Positions 24,025 to 32,077 of a stretch of 64,000 bases of DNA are shown here, one piece after another; the stretch's first letter is position 1, and every line of letters begins with the position of its first letter. This DNA comes from Demequina lignilytica (GTDB lineage: Bacteria; Actinomycetota; Actinomycetes; Actinomycetales; Demequinaceae), in NCBI RefSeq assembly GCF_030418305.1, contig NZ_JAUHPX010000010.1, positions 1 through 64,000 of the forward strand, in the 5' to 3' direction. The position numbers were made by a program, and so were the translations under genes. Under the pieces are notes generated by a model that was not told the origin of the DNA, did not search any database, and saw only the letters and a list, made by a program, of their open reading frames with translations.

Positions 24025-25263
24025 TCAGGCCGCGGCGACTGGAGCCGCGGCCGTGGCGGGCTTGGCGACGACGACGGCCGTGAGGCCCGCCGCGATCAGC
24101 GCGCCCACGCCGACCACGCCGACGGCGGCCGGCAGCGACCCGACGCCGCCGACGATGCCCTGCATGACGAGCGGCGTGAGGAACTGGCCGAGGAAGAAGG
24201 CCATGGTCCACAGGCCGGTCACGCGCCCGCGCTCCTCGAAGCGCAGCGGCGCGATGGTCCAGGTGACCAGGGTGGGCAGCAGCAGGCCCGAGCCGGCCGA
24301 GGCGATCGCCGCGCCGATCCCGACGCCGATGAACGCGGTGCCCATCAGCGCGATGACGGCCATGCCGATCGCCTGCAGCCCGAACGCGATCGGCAGCAGC
24401 ACCTTGGGCGTGAGCCGCGCGATGCGGGCGAAGGTGAACGCTCCCGCCGCGGTGGCGAGAGAGGCGACCGCCGCGACCGTGCCGATGGTGCGGGTGTCCT
24501 CGGGCGCGACCCCGGTGCCGACCACCAGGTAGCTCGCCTCGATGATGAGCACGTAGAACGAGAAGCCCCCGAACAGCGTGACGGCCAGCGGCAGCGCGAT
24601 CCGGCCCCACGGGATGCGGACCTTGACGCCCTCGGCGACGTGGGTGTCGGTCGAGTCGTGCCGGCTCGGCTCCCACAGCCCGCCGATCATCAGCACGCCG
24701 ATCGCGGCCGCGATCGTGTACACCCAGAACGGCGTGTGCCAGCCGCCGACGCCGAGGGCGCCGCCGATCGCGATGAACACCGTGGCGCCCAGGGTGGTGA
24801 CCACCGTCTGGAGCCCCAGGTACTTGTTGCGGCGCCGCTCCTCGTGGAAGTAGTCGACGATCAGCGTGGTGCAGACCGTCATGATGGCGGCCTCGAAGAC
24901 ACCCACGAGCACGCGGCTGATGAGGATGGACTGCAGGGTGGTGAGCAGCGCGGGCGCGGCACCCGCGAGCGCGTAGGCGAACATCGCGATGACCAGCAGC
25001 GGCTTGCGCCCGAGGCGGTCGACGATCTGCCCCGCGAACGGCGCGAACACCGCGATCATGAGCGCGGGGATCGCGACGATCATGGGCACCAGCACCTCGG
25101 CGCCCGGCTGACCGCCGAACTCCGCGGAGAGCTGGGGAAGGATCGGGGTGATGAGCACGGAGCCCATCACCGGCATGCAGCTGCCGGCGAGCAGCAGGGC
25201 TGCCTGCCAGCCGCCGGCGCGTCGGGCCGGCGCGGTGGCGCCGGCGGTGGTCTGACTCGTCAT
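24025..25263 (-). CDS. MFS transporter
   Basis: A 412-residue major facilitator with about 12 hydrophobic segments. The loop between segments 2 and 3 carries GQIVDRLGRKPLLV, the MFS signature. Segment 5 GVFEAAIMTVCTTLIVDYF and later GFSFYVLIIEASYLVVG are hydrophobic. It closes the catabolic operon that begins with the cyclase at 28403, so it probably imports the aromatic substrate of that pathway or exports an intermediate. Substrate type is inferred from neighbours only. Confidence 0.85.
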   Translation of the reverse strand: MTSQTTAGATAPARRAGGWQAALLLAGSCMPVMGSVLITPILPQLSAEFGGQPGAEVLVPMIVAIPALMIAVFAPFAGQIVDRLGRKPLLVIAMFAYALAGAAPALLTTLQSILISRVLVGVFEAAIMTVCTTLIVDYFHEERRRNKYLGLQTVVTTLGATVFIAIGGALGVGGWHTPFWVYTIAAAIGVLMIGGLWEPSRHDSTDTHVAEGVKVRIPWGRIALPLAVTLFGGFSFYVLIIEASYLVVGTGVAPEDTRTIGTVAAVASLATAAGAFTFARIARLTPKVLLPIAFGLQAIGMAVIALMGTAFIGVGIGAAIASAGSGLLLPTLVTWTIAPLRFEERGRVTGLWTMAFFLGQFLTPLVMQGIVGGVGSLPAAVGVVGVGALIAAGLTAVVVAKPATAAAPVAAA

Positions 25264-25294
25264 TGAATCTCCCGGGGTGAGAAGGGCGGTGAGA

Positions 25295-26266
25295 TCACCG
25301 CGATCGCACGCGCGGACGCGTGCGGGCGGCGGGCAGGGCGACGGGTGCCTGCGGCGTCCCGACGGTCCCTCGGAGCTCGCCGATGCCCTCGACCCGGAGG
25401 ACCACGGTGTCCCCCGGACGCAGCGGCTCCGGTGCGAGGCCGCCGGTGCGGCCCCAGAGCTCGGCCAGGCAGCCGCCGTTGCCGGCGGTGCCCGAGCCGA
25501 GCACGTCGCCCGGGACGATGCGAGAGTCCCGGGACGCGTAGGCGGCCAGCTCAGCGAAGGGCCAGCCCATGTTCGAGAGGAGGTCGTGGCCGATGCGCTC
25601 GCCGCGCACCCACGCCTCGACCTCGAGCGCGAGGAAGCCGTCGGCGTCCTCGTACGGCGTGAGCTCGTCCGCGGTGACGATCCAGGGGCCGAGCGAGGTG
25701 GCGAAGTCCTTGCCCTTGCACGGGCCGAGCCGCACCTTCATCTCGCGCCCCTGGACGTCGCGCGCGGACCAGTCGTTCATGATCGTGTAGCCGACGATGT
25801 GCCGCTTCGCGGTCTCCACGTCGAGGTCGCGGCCGTCCGAGCCGTCGACGCCTCCGATGACCGCTGCGACCTCGAGCTCGAAGTCGAGCCGCGCGCTCAC
25901 CGGGGGACGCACGACGGCACCGTCGGCGCGGAGCGTGTGGGGGTTGGTGAAGTAGAACGTCGGCAGCTCGTACCACTCGGCGACCACCTCGCTCGCGCCG
26001 TCGATCGCCGCGGACACCCCCTCGACGTGCTCCTCGAAGGCCACGAAGTCGCGCACGCTGGGAGCGGCGACAGGCACCATGAGCTGGACCCCGGCGAGAG
26101 GCCGCGCACCGGCCGCGTCCGCCCAGCCGGCGACCTCCTCGAGCCGGTCGAGCCCGGCGGCGAGGGCGTCCGCGACCGTGCGCCCGGCGCCGAAGGGCAC
26201 CGCCGCATCGTCCCGGATCACGCCTTCCTCGACGGTGCCGTCCGCGCTCCAGCGCGCGAGCCTCAC
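25295..26266 (-). CDS. fumarylacetoacetate hydrolase family protein
   Basis: A 323-residue metal-dependent enzyme of the FAH fold, which hydrolyses, hydrates, isomerises or decarboxylates ring-cleavage products. Metal ligands are expected in FELEVAAVIGG (about residue 125) and the following IVGYTIMNDWSARDVQ (about 150). KGKDFATSLGPWIVT and DVLGSGTAGNGG (about 260) are typical. The GTG start overlaps the monooxygenase stop (GTGA). In meta-cleavage pathways such enzymes act after the C-C bond is cut. Confidence 0.85.
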   Translation of the reverse strand: MRLARWSADGTVEEGVIRDDAAVPFGAGRTVADALAAGLDRLEEVAGWADAAGARPLAGVQLMVPVAAPSVRDFVAFEEHVEGVSAAIDGASEVVAEWYELPTFYFTNPHTLRADGAVVRPPVSARLDFELEVAAVIGGVDGSDGRDLDVETAKRHIVGYTIMNDWSARDVQGREMKVRLGPCKGKDFATSLGPWIVTADELTPYEDADGFLALEVEAWVRGERIGHDLLSNMGWPFAELAAYASRDSRIVPGDVLGSGTAGNGGCLAELWGRTGGLAPEPLRPGDTVVLRVEGIGELRGTVGTPQAPVALPAARTRPRVRSR

Positions 26267-27393
26267 GCCGGCACGCTCACCGTGCGTGCCACGGTCCCGA
26301 CCAGGCCGGGGATGTCCGCGTCGCGGCGGCCCTCGAGCAGCCACTGACCCAGCTGGACCGAGGACCTGACCACCAGCGTGGCGCGCTCGACGCGGCGGTC
26401 GTGGAACTCGTCCCACATCGCCTGGTCGATGGGCCCGCGCAGGATCAGCTCGCCGAGCACCTCGGCGTCCTCGAGCGCCTGGGCGGCGCCCTGCGCGATG
26501 GTGGGAGGGCACGAGTGGGCGGCGTCGCCGATCACCACGGTCCGGCCGCGGTTCCAGGCACCCTCGATCACGTGCTCGGTGAACCAGGTGTAGTTGACGT
26601 GCGAGGCGGTCGAGAGATTCTCACGGATCGCGTTCCAGGGGCCGTCGTAGGCCATCGACTGGCCTCGCATGATCTCCACGGCCTGCTCGTCGGTCACGTC
26701 CGTGTGCTCCTGCGCGTCCTCGACCAGGAACGCGTACATCGAGTCCTCGCCGGTGGGCGTGTAGCCCGCGATGTACATGGGTCCGCCGTAGTACAGCTCG
26801 GTGTGGGCGACCTCGGCGGGCCGCGGCACGAACGCGCGCCAGATGCCCATGCCGGTGCGGCGGGGGTGCAGGTCGATGCCGATCGCGGCGCGGACCTTCG
26901 AGTGCAGGCCGTCGGCGCCGACCAGCAGGTCGTACGTGCCGGCGGGTGCGCCGTTGACCTCGACGTCCACATCGGTGTCGCGCGTGGTGCAGCCGGTCAC
27001 CTCGGAGGAGTGGTGCAGCCGGGCGCCCGCGGCGACCGCGGCGTCCGTGAGGATGCGCGCGAGGTCGGGGCGGTACATGCCCATGCCGGCGGGGAAGTCG
27101 GGTCCGCCCATGCCGATCTCCGGCATGTCGGCCACGACGGGGGCGCCGGGTCCCGGGGCGCGCAGGGTCAGGCCGTTGAACGCGTAGCCCGCCTCCTGGA
27201 TCCGGTCCCAGACCCCGAGGTGCCCGAACGCCCGCAGCGCGTTGCCCTGGAGCGTGATGCCGGAGCCGAGCGCGCTCACGCAGTCGGCCTTGTCGAACAT
27301 GTCGACCTCCACCCCGCCGCGGGCGAGCTGGATGGCGAGCGCGGTGGCGGCGACTCCGCCTCCGGCGATGGCGACACGCGTCGTTGCGGTCAT
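26263..27393 (-). CDS. FAD-dependent aromatic monooxygenase
   Basis: A 376-residue class A flavoprotein monooxygenase. The FAD-binding GGGVAATALAIQLARGG lies at residues 10-26, the DG motif LLVGADGLHSKVR at about 155, and the second FAD motif VVIGDAAHSCPPTIAQGAA at about 290. Members hydroxylate phenols next to a hydroxyl group, using NAD(P)H and oxygen. Its place between a ring-cleavage cyclase and an FAH-like enzyme suits ring activation. The ATG has GGAAGGGA upstream. The flavonoid hydroxylase FdeE of Herbaspirillum is one known family role; the substrate here is unproven. Confidence 0.85.
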   Translation of the reverse strand: MTATTRVAIAGGGVAATALAIQLARGGVEVDMFDKADCVSALGSGITLQGNALRAFGHLGVWDRIQEAGYAFNGLTLRAPGPGAPVVADMPEIGMGGPDFPAGMGMYRPDLARILTDAAVAAGARLHHSSEVTGCTTRDTDVDVEVNGAPAGTYDLLVGADGLHSKVRAAIGIDLHPRRTGMGIWRAFVPRPAEVAHTELYYGGPMYIAGYTPTGEDSMYAFLVEDAQEHTDVTDEQAVEIMRGQSMAYDGPWNAIRENLSTASHVNYTWFTEHVIEGAWNRGRTVVIGDAAHSCPPTIAQGAAQALEDAEVLGELILRGPIDQAMWDEFHDRRVERATLVVRSSVQLGQWLLEGRRDADIPGLVGTVARTVSVPA

Positions 27394-27416
27394 GATGGGG
27401 TCCCTTCCTTCCGGGG

Positions 27417-28403
27417 TTAGAGCAGGGCGATGGGGTTGACGGGGGAGCCGACCGCGCCGGTGATGCGCAGCGGCGCGGCGACCATGAGGAACTCGTAGCG
27501 CGACGATGCGGCGCACGCCTCGGCGAGCGTGTCCAGGTCCCACATCTCGCCGATCGTGAGGCCCATGTGGGGGATCACCACCTGGTGCAGCGGCTGGAAC
27601 GCGGGCTCGAACTCGTTGGGCCTGACCTCGAAGCCCCAGGTGTCGGTGGCGATCGCGGCGATGTTGCGCGCGTGCAGCCAGGGCGCGGTGGTGAAGGACA
27701 GCCCGGGCGCGGCGCCGCCGGCGTAGTCGCCCCAGCCGTCGCGGCGCGCGCGGGTGAGCTGTCCGGTGCGGACGACGACGATGTCACCGGCGCCGACCGT
27801 GGAGGTGGGCCCCTGGGCGGCGATGCAGGAGTCGAGGTCGGCGGCGGAGATCGCGTAGCCGTCCTCGAGCTCGCCGGCGTCGGGGCGCAGGTGGCGGCCC
27901 AGGTCGAGCAGCACGCCGCGCCCGGTGATGAGCGAGGCGGCGTTCTCGATGCCGGTGACGCCGTCGCCGAGCGAGGTCACCACGTCGCCGGCGCGACGTC
28001 CGTTCCAGGCCGCGCCGTGGTCGAAGATGTGCCCGAGCCCGTCCCACTGCGTCGAGCACTGGAGCGGCATCGCGATCACGTCGTCCGCGCCGCCGATCCC
28101 GTGGGGGAAGCCCTGGACGCCGGCCTCGGCGTCGGTGCCGGTGTCGAGCATCGTGTGGACGGGGTTGGTCCGGCGCCGCCAGCCCTTCTGCGGGCCGTCC
28201 ATGTCGAACGGCAGCGACAGCGAGATCGACTCCCCGGTGCGGACCAGCGCCGCGGCGCGCGCACGCGCCCGGTCGTCGATGAGGTTGAGGGTGCCCACCG
28301 CATCGTCCTCGCCCCAGCGGCCCCAGTTGCTGACCGCGCGGGCGGTCGCGGCGATCGCGGCCTCCGGATCGCGCGGATCGAAGCCTGCGGCCTGGACGAG
28401 CAT
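27417..28403 (-). CDS. cyclase-family (kynurenine formamidase-like) metal hydrolase
   Basis: A 328-residue protein of the cyclase family, metal-dependent hydrolases that include kynurenine formamidase. The metal-binding HxxxD-type region appears in QWDGLGHIFDHGAAWNG (about residue 120), followed by ITGRGVLLDLGRHL and GDIVVVRTGQLTRAR. Such proteins recur in aromatic catabolic operons, where they open lactones or amides. It is the first gene of the minus-strand operon and diverges from the LysR gene across a 123-bp control region. GGGAGGGA ribosome binding site. Confidence 0.8.
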   Translation of the reverse strand: MLVQAAGFDPRDPEAAIAATARAVSNWGRWGEDDAVGTLNLIDDRARARAAALVRTGESISLSLPFDMDGPQKGWRRRTNPVHTMLDTGTDAEAGVQGFPHGIGGADDVIAMPLQCSTQWDGLGHIFDHGAAWNGRRAGDVVTSLGDGVTGIENAASLITGRGVLLDLGRHLRPDAGELEDGYAISAADLDSCIAAQGPTSTVGAGDIVVVRTGQLTRARRDGWGDYAGGAAPGLSFTTAPWLHARNIAAIATDTWGFEVRPNEFEPAFQPLHQVVIPHMGLTIGEMWDLDTLAEACAASSRYEFLMVAAPLRITGAVGSPVNPIALL

Positions 28404-28489
28404 GTCCCTCCCCGTGGACGCATCGTCGCGTCCGTGCCCCAGTCAATCGCGAGTCAGTGCATCAGCACAGACGAATCGACCGATGAGCG

Positions 28490-28508
28490 GTATCCGTGCC
28501 GCCGATAC
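28490..28508. promoter_or_regulatory. LysR-type operator GTATC-N9-GATAC
   Basis: A perfect inverted repeat of T-N11-A form in the cyclase-lysR divergent region. It overlaps the -35 area of the lysR promoter, suggesting autoregulation plus control of the divergent operon. Similar half-conserved sites occur at 30660 and 30765. Confidence 0.65.
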
Positions 28509-28514
28509 GGTGGC

Positions 28515-28520
28515 TAGGCT
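28515..28520 (+). promoter_or_regulatory. -10 box TAGGCT, leaderless lysR
   Basis: TAGGCT ends exactly six bases before the ATG at 28527. Confidence 0.55.
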
Positions 28521-28526
28521 CGGCCC

Positions 28527-29465
28527 ATGGACCTGCGCAACCTCGACATGAATCTCCTGCTGCCGCTCCACGCGCTGCTCGAGGAGCGCAGCGTGTCGCG
28601 GGCGGCGCAGCGCCTGAGCCTCAGCCAGCCGGCGCTCTCGGCCTCCCTCGCGAAGCTCCGCAGGCTGTTCGGCGACGACCTCCTGGTGCGCCACGGCAAC
28701 ACCTACGAGCTCAGTCCCCTCGCGGTCTCGCTGCGCGAGCGCACCTGGACGGCCGTGCAGACCATGGACCGCCTGTTCTCCGCGCAGGCCGAGTTCGACC
28801 CCGCGACCAGCACCCGTGACTTCCGGATCCTGGGCGCCGACTACGCCTTCCGCATCGCCGGCCGGGAGATCTCGCTCGCCGTCTCCGCGGCGGCCCCCCA
28901 CGCGCGGCTCACGTTCGAGACCCTGGCCCGCGAGACCCTCGAGGGGGCGCCGGAGTCGCTGCGCGACTGCGACGGCATGATCCTGCCGCACGGCTTCATC
29001 GGCTCGGAGCGCTACCTCGACATCCTCGAGGACCGGTGGGTGGTGGTCGCGGCGCGCGCCAACCCGGAGCTGGGTGAGACTCTCACGACCGACGACCTGG
29101 CGTCGCGGCCGTGGGTGCTCGCGATGAACCGCACCACGTCGTACACCCCCGCCGTGCGGCAGATGCAGACGCTCGGCATCGAGCCGCGGGTCGCGGTGGT
29201 GACCCCGAGCTTCGCCACGCTTCCGGCGCTGGTGGCCGGTACCGACCGGATCGGGCTGCTGCAGGAGCGGCTCGCGCTGGCGGTGCAGGACCTGCACGAC
29301 CTGCGGATCCTGGACTTCCCGGTGCCGATCGCGCCCATCAAGGACGCGTTCTGGTGGAACGCCCTCTACGACGCGGACCCCGGCCATCAGTGGCTGCGGT
29401 CCGTGCTCGCGCGGGTCGCGGAGGAGATGCGACTGCCCGGGGGCGTCGACGCCTCGGGCGCCTGA
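28527..29465 (+). CDS. LysR-family transcriptional regulator
   Basis: A 312-residue LysR regulator. The winged HTH is at residues 4-62 (RSVSRAAQRLSLSQPALSAS), and the C-terminal periplasmic-binding-like domain covers about 90-300 and includes AFWWNALYDADPGHQWLR, a NodD/aromatic-type ending. It very likely senses an aromatic pathway compound and controls the cyclase operon, the VOC dioxygenase and the alpha/beta hydrolase around it, since similar T-N11-A sites precede all three. The start is leaderless. It is convergent with the dioxygenase gene. Confidence 0.87.
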   Translation: MDLRNLDMNLLLPLHALLEERSVSRAAQRLSLSQPALSASLAKLRRLFGDDLLVRHGNTYELSPLAVSLRERTWTAVQTMDRLFSAQAEFDPATSTRDFRILGADYAFRIAGREISLAVSAAAPHARLTFETLARETLEGAPESLRDCDGMILPHGFIGSERYLDILEDRWVVVAARANPELGETLTTDDLASRPWVLAMNRTTSYTPAVRQMQTLGIEPRVAVVTPSFATLPALVAGTDRIGLLQERLALAVQDLHDLRILDFPVPIAPIKDAFWWNALYDADPGHQWLRSVLARVAEEMRLPGGVDASGA

Positions 29466-29500
29466 GCGCCCGCCGCGAGCGCCGCATCGTCCCGCCCGGG

Positions 29501-29572
29501 CGCACAGACGCCGACGGCGGCGCCCCGGGGCCGGAGGAGGTGGCCCGGGACGCCGCCGTCGACGCGTGTGCG
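29501..29572. terminator. long hairpin between lysR and dioxygenase gene
   Basis: A CGACGGCGGCG stem (29512-29522 with 29551-29561) is extended outward by CGCACA/TGTGCG (29501-29506 with 29567-29572). It lies between convergent genes and probably stops both transcripts. Confidence 0.65.
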
Positions 29573-29574
29573 GC

Positions 29575-30591
29575 TCAGCCGTTGCCCTGCTTGGCGTACG
29601 GGTTGAACAGCGCGTCCTTGATCTCGTCGGGCACGCCCTCCTCGGTGGCGGAGGGGCCGTCGGCGGCGGGGAACGACTCGGTCATCGACATGGGCATCTG
29701 CGAGTTCTTGTAGAAGTTGTTCGAGCCCAGCGACGGGGTCCAGGTCTGCGGCTCCCAGTCCGGCACGTAGTTGCGGTAGCCGCCCGTGTTGAGCTCGATG
29801 CGGAGGCTCGAGGGCTCGCGGTAGTAGAGGAAGTTCTGCTCGCCGATGCCGTGGATCGACGGGCCGTACTCGATCGGGACGCCGTTCTCGAGGAGCGAGT
29901 CGGCGGCCTGGAGCAGGTCCTCGCGGGTGTCGACCCAGAAGGCGTAGTGGTTCATGCGCCCGGCACGGGTCGAGCCGTCGAGCACCACGCCCAGGTCGTG
30001 CGACTTCTCGTTGGTGGTGATGACGGAGAACACGGAGATCGGGGCCTCGTCGAGCACGGTGCGCGCCATGATGCGGAAGCCCAGCACGTCGCGGTACCAC
30101 TGCGCGAAGGCGTCCACGTCGGACGTCGCGATGGTGATGTGATCGAGCTGGCGCGGCGCGCCCAGGTGGCGGCTGCGGCGCTGCGGGCGGTCGGGGTAGG
30201 CGGACGCCTTGTCGCCGGTGGCCTTGTAGTGCTCCACGTCCCAGTGGAGCGTCATCGAGTGGCCCCACGGGCCGACGAACTCGAACGCCTTGCCGATCCG
30301 GTTGCCCTCGATCCAGGTGCCCTCGATGCCGGCCTCCTGGATGCGGCGGGCCGCCTCCTCGAGCGCCTCGGGGCTGGTGGTGCGCCACGCCATGGTGGAC
30401 AGCGACGGCTCCGGGCCCGGGCGCAGCACCACCGAGTAGCGGTAGTAGTCGCCCCAGCAGCGCAGGTAGACGTCGTCGCCGATCCGGTCCACGACCTCGA
30501 GCCCGACGTGCTCCTCGTAGAACCTCACCGACGCCTCGACGTCGGGGCACGTGACGGCCACGTAGGACAGGTGCGACAGCAGAGAGATCAT
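29575..30591 (-). CDS. VOC-family extradiol-type ring-cleavage dioxygenase
   Basis: A 338-residue two-domain type I extradiol dioxygenase. The first beta-alpha-beta module starts LSHLSYVAVTCPDVEASVRFY; the second, catalytic module carries the Fe(II) ligands His (QLDHITIATSDVDAFAQWY, about residue 150), His (RMNHYAFWVD, about 212) and Glu (SSLRIELNTGGYRNY, about 265). It would open a catechol-like ring next to the hydroxyls. The C-terminal tail of about 60 residues is longer than usual. It has its own promoter region with a LysR-like site at 30660. Confidence 0.85.
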   Translation of the reverse strand: MISLLSHLSYVAVTCPDVEASVRFYEEHVGLEVVDRIGDDVYLRCWGDYYRYSVVLRPGPEPSLSTMAWRTTSPEALEEAARRIQEAGIEGTWIEGNRIGKAFEFVGPWGHSMTLHWDVEHYKATGDKASAYPDRPQRRSRHLGAPRQLDHITIATSDVDAFAQWYRDVLGFRIMARTVLDEAPISVFSVITTNEKSHDLGVVLDGSTRAGRMNHYAFWVDTREDLLQAADSLLENGVPIEYGPSIHGIGEQNFLYYREPSSLRIELNTGGYRNYVPDWEPQTWTPSLGSNNFYKNSQMPMSMTESFPAADGPSATEEGVPDEIKDALFNPYAKQGNG

Positions 30592-30659
30592 CGTTGACCC
30601 TTTCCGTTCCCTCCGGCGGCGTTGCCGGAACGACTCCCACTGTGGACGCGGCCGCCGAT

Positions 30660-30675
30660 ATCAGGGAAGCGGAAT
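30660..30675. promoter_or_regulatory. LysR-like site ATC-N9-GAAT
   Basis: GATATC-N9-GAATC upstream of the dioxygenase gene resembles the GTATC-N9-GATAC site of the lysR region. The match is partial. Confidence 0.35.
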
Positions 30676-30764
30676 CTGGCGATGCCGCGCATCACTGCCG
30701 CTGATCCTGCGCCGTCCCCTCACCCCGTGCGGAGCGTCCGCGAGGGTGGAGGGGTGGCGGCGGG

Positions 30765-30781
30765 GTATCGGCGGGGTCGAT
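30765..30781 (+). promoter_or_regulatory. LysR-like site GTATC-N9-GAT
   Basis: The centre lies about 66 bases upstream of the start predicted from the TAGGGT -10 box at 30827-30832. That is the usual position of a LysR activator recognition site. Confidence 0.5.
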
Positions 30782-30868
30782 GGTGGGCATCGTCAGAATC
30801 GACTGTGCGGATGGTTCGCCGCTCCCTAGGGTGGACGCGACGCAACGACGCGAGCGAGGTGGACCCCC

Positions 30869-32044
30869 ATGTTCATGTACTTCCCGACCAACTACGTGTG
30901 GAGCATGGCGGCGGTCGCCTCGCTCAACTGCGGCGGGTACATCGACGAGGTCGACCGCGCGTGCAAGCCGGTCCTCGAGGCCTCGCGCAACGGCGACGAC
31001 GTGGGCACCGACCTCCTGTACGCGTCCTGGGAGGCCGTCGCCGACCGCCTGATCGCGTCGGCTAAGGAGGACGTGCGGCTCGGACGCCGCATCAACGCGG
31101 GCGACAAGTACTACCGTGCCAGCCTGTACGTCTCCCAGGCGGAGCGCCTTCAGTCCCCGCAGTGGGAGGGGCGCAAGGCCGCGTATCAGAAGTCGATCGA
31201 CCTGCTCCTGACGCACGTGGAGTTGTCCGGTGCGCCCTTTACCACCGTGGAGATCCCCTACGAGGGCGCGAGCCTGCCGGGCTACTTCTACGCCGCCGAC
31301 CCGGCGGCGGTGCCGGCGGGCGCCAAGGCACCGGTGGTCATCCAGTGGAACGGGCTCGACTCGACCAAGGAGATGATGTACTACTCGCAGTTCCCCCAGA
31401 TGCTCGCCCGGCGCGGCGTCTCGACGCTGATGGTCGACACCCCCGGATCCGGCGAGGCGCTGCGCATGCGCGGCCTGCAGGCCCGCTACGACACCGAGGC
31501 CTGGGCCGCCGCCTGCGTCGACTACCTCGAGACCAGGGACGATGTGGACCTCGCGAAGGTCGGCCTGGTGGGCTGGTCGCTGGGCGGCTACTACGCGCCG
31601 CGCGCCGCGGCGTTCGAGAAGCGCATCTCGCTGGTGGTCGCCTGGGGCGCGAACCACGACTGGGCGGCGGTCCAGCGCCGCCGTGTCGAGCGCGAGGGTG
31701 AGAACCCCGTGCCGCACTACTGGAAGCACGTGTTCTGGGTGTGGGGCGCCTCCGACCTGGACGACTTCATGGAGCGCACCAAGGACATGCACCTCGACGG
31801 GGTGGCCGAGCGGATCACGGTGCCGTTCCTCATCACGCATGGTGCCAACGACCGCCAGATCCCGGTGGCGATGGCGCACCGCAGCTACGAGCAGGCGGTC
31901 AACAGCCCCAAGCGCGAGCTGCGGATCTTCGACGAGCCCGAGGGCGGCACCGAGCACATCTCGATCGACCACATGGCCTATGTCGCCGCGTACATCTCCG
32001 ACTGGGTCAGCGAGACGTTCGCGGAGCTCGGGTCGAAGGGCTGA
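30869..32044 (+). CDS. alpha/beta hydrolase, C-C or pseudooxynicotine hydrolase-like
   Basis: A 391-residue alpha/beta hydrolase with a large helical N-terminal cap (about residues 1-130), an arrangement known from 2,6-dihydroxypseudooxynicotine hydrolase and FrsA-like esterases. The nucleophile elbow is GWSLGGYYAP (about 235), the acid is likely the Asp in THGANDRQIP (about 330), and the His is in EHISIDHMAYV (about 370). It could cut the carbon-carbon bond of the dioxygenase product. The LysR-like site at about -66 supports joint control with the ring-cleavage genes. Confidence 0.8.
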   Translation: MFMYFPTNYVWSMAAVASLNCGGYIDEVDRACKPVLEASRNGDDVGTDLLYASWEAVADRLIASAKEDVRLGRRINAGDKYYRASLYVSQAERLQSPQWEGRKAAYQKSIDLLLTHVELSGAPFTTVEIPYEGASLPGYFYAADPAAVPAGAKAPVVIQWNGLDSTKEMMYYSQFPQMLARRGVSTLMVDTPGSGEALRMRGLQARYDTEAWAAACVDYLETRDDVDLAKVGLVGWSLGGYYAPRAAAFEKRISLVVAWGANHDWAAVQRRRVEREGENPVPHYWKHVFWVWGASDLDDFMERTKDMHLDGVAERITVPFLITHGANDRQIPVAMAHRSYEQAVNSPKRELRIFDEPEGGTEHISIDHMAYVAAYISDWVSETFAELGSKG

Positions 32045-32077
32045 CGCCTCGGCGGATCCAGCCCTCCGACCCTCGGC

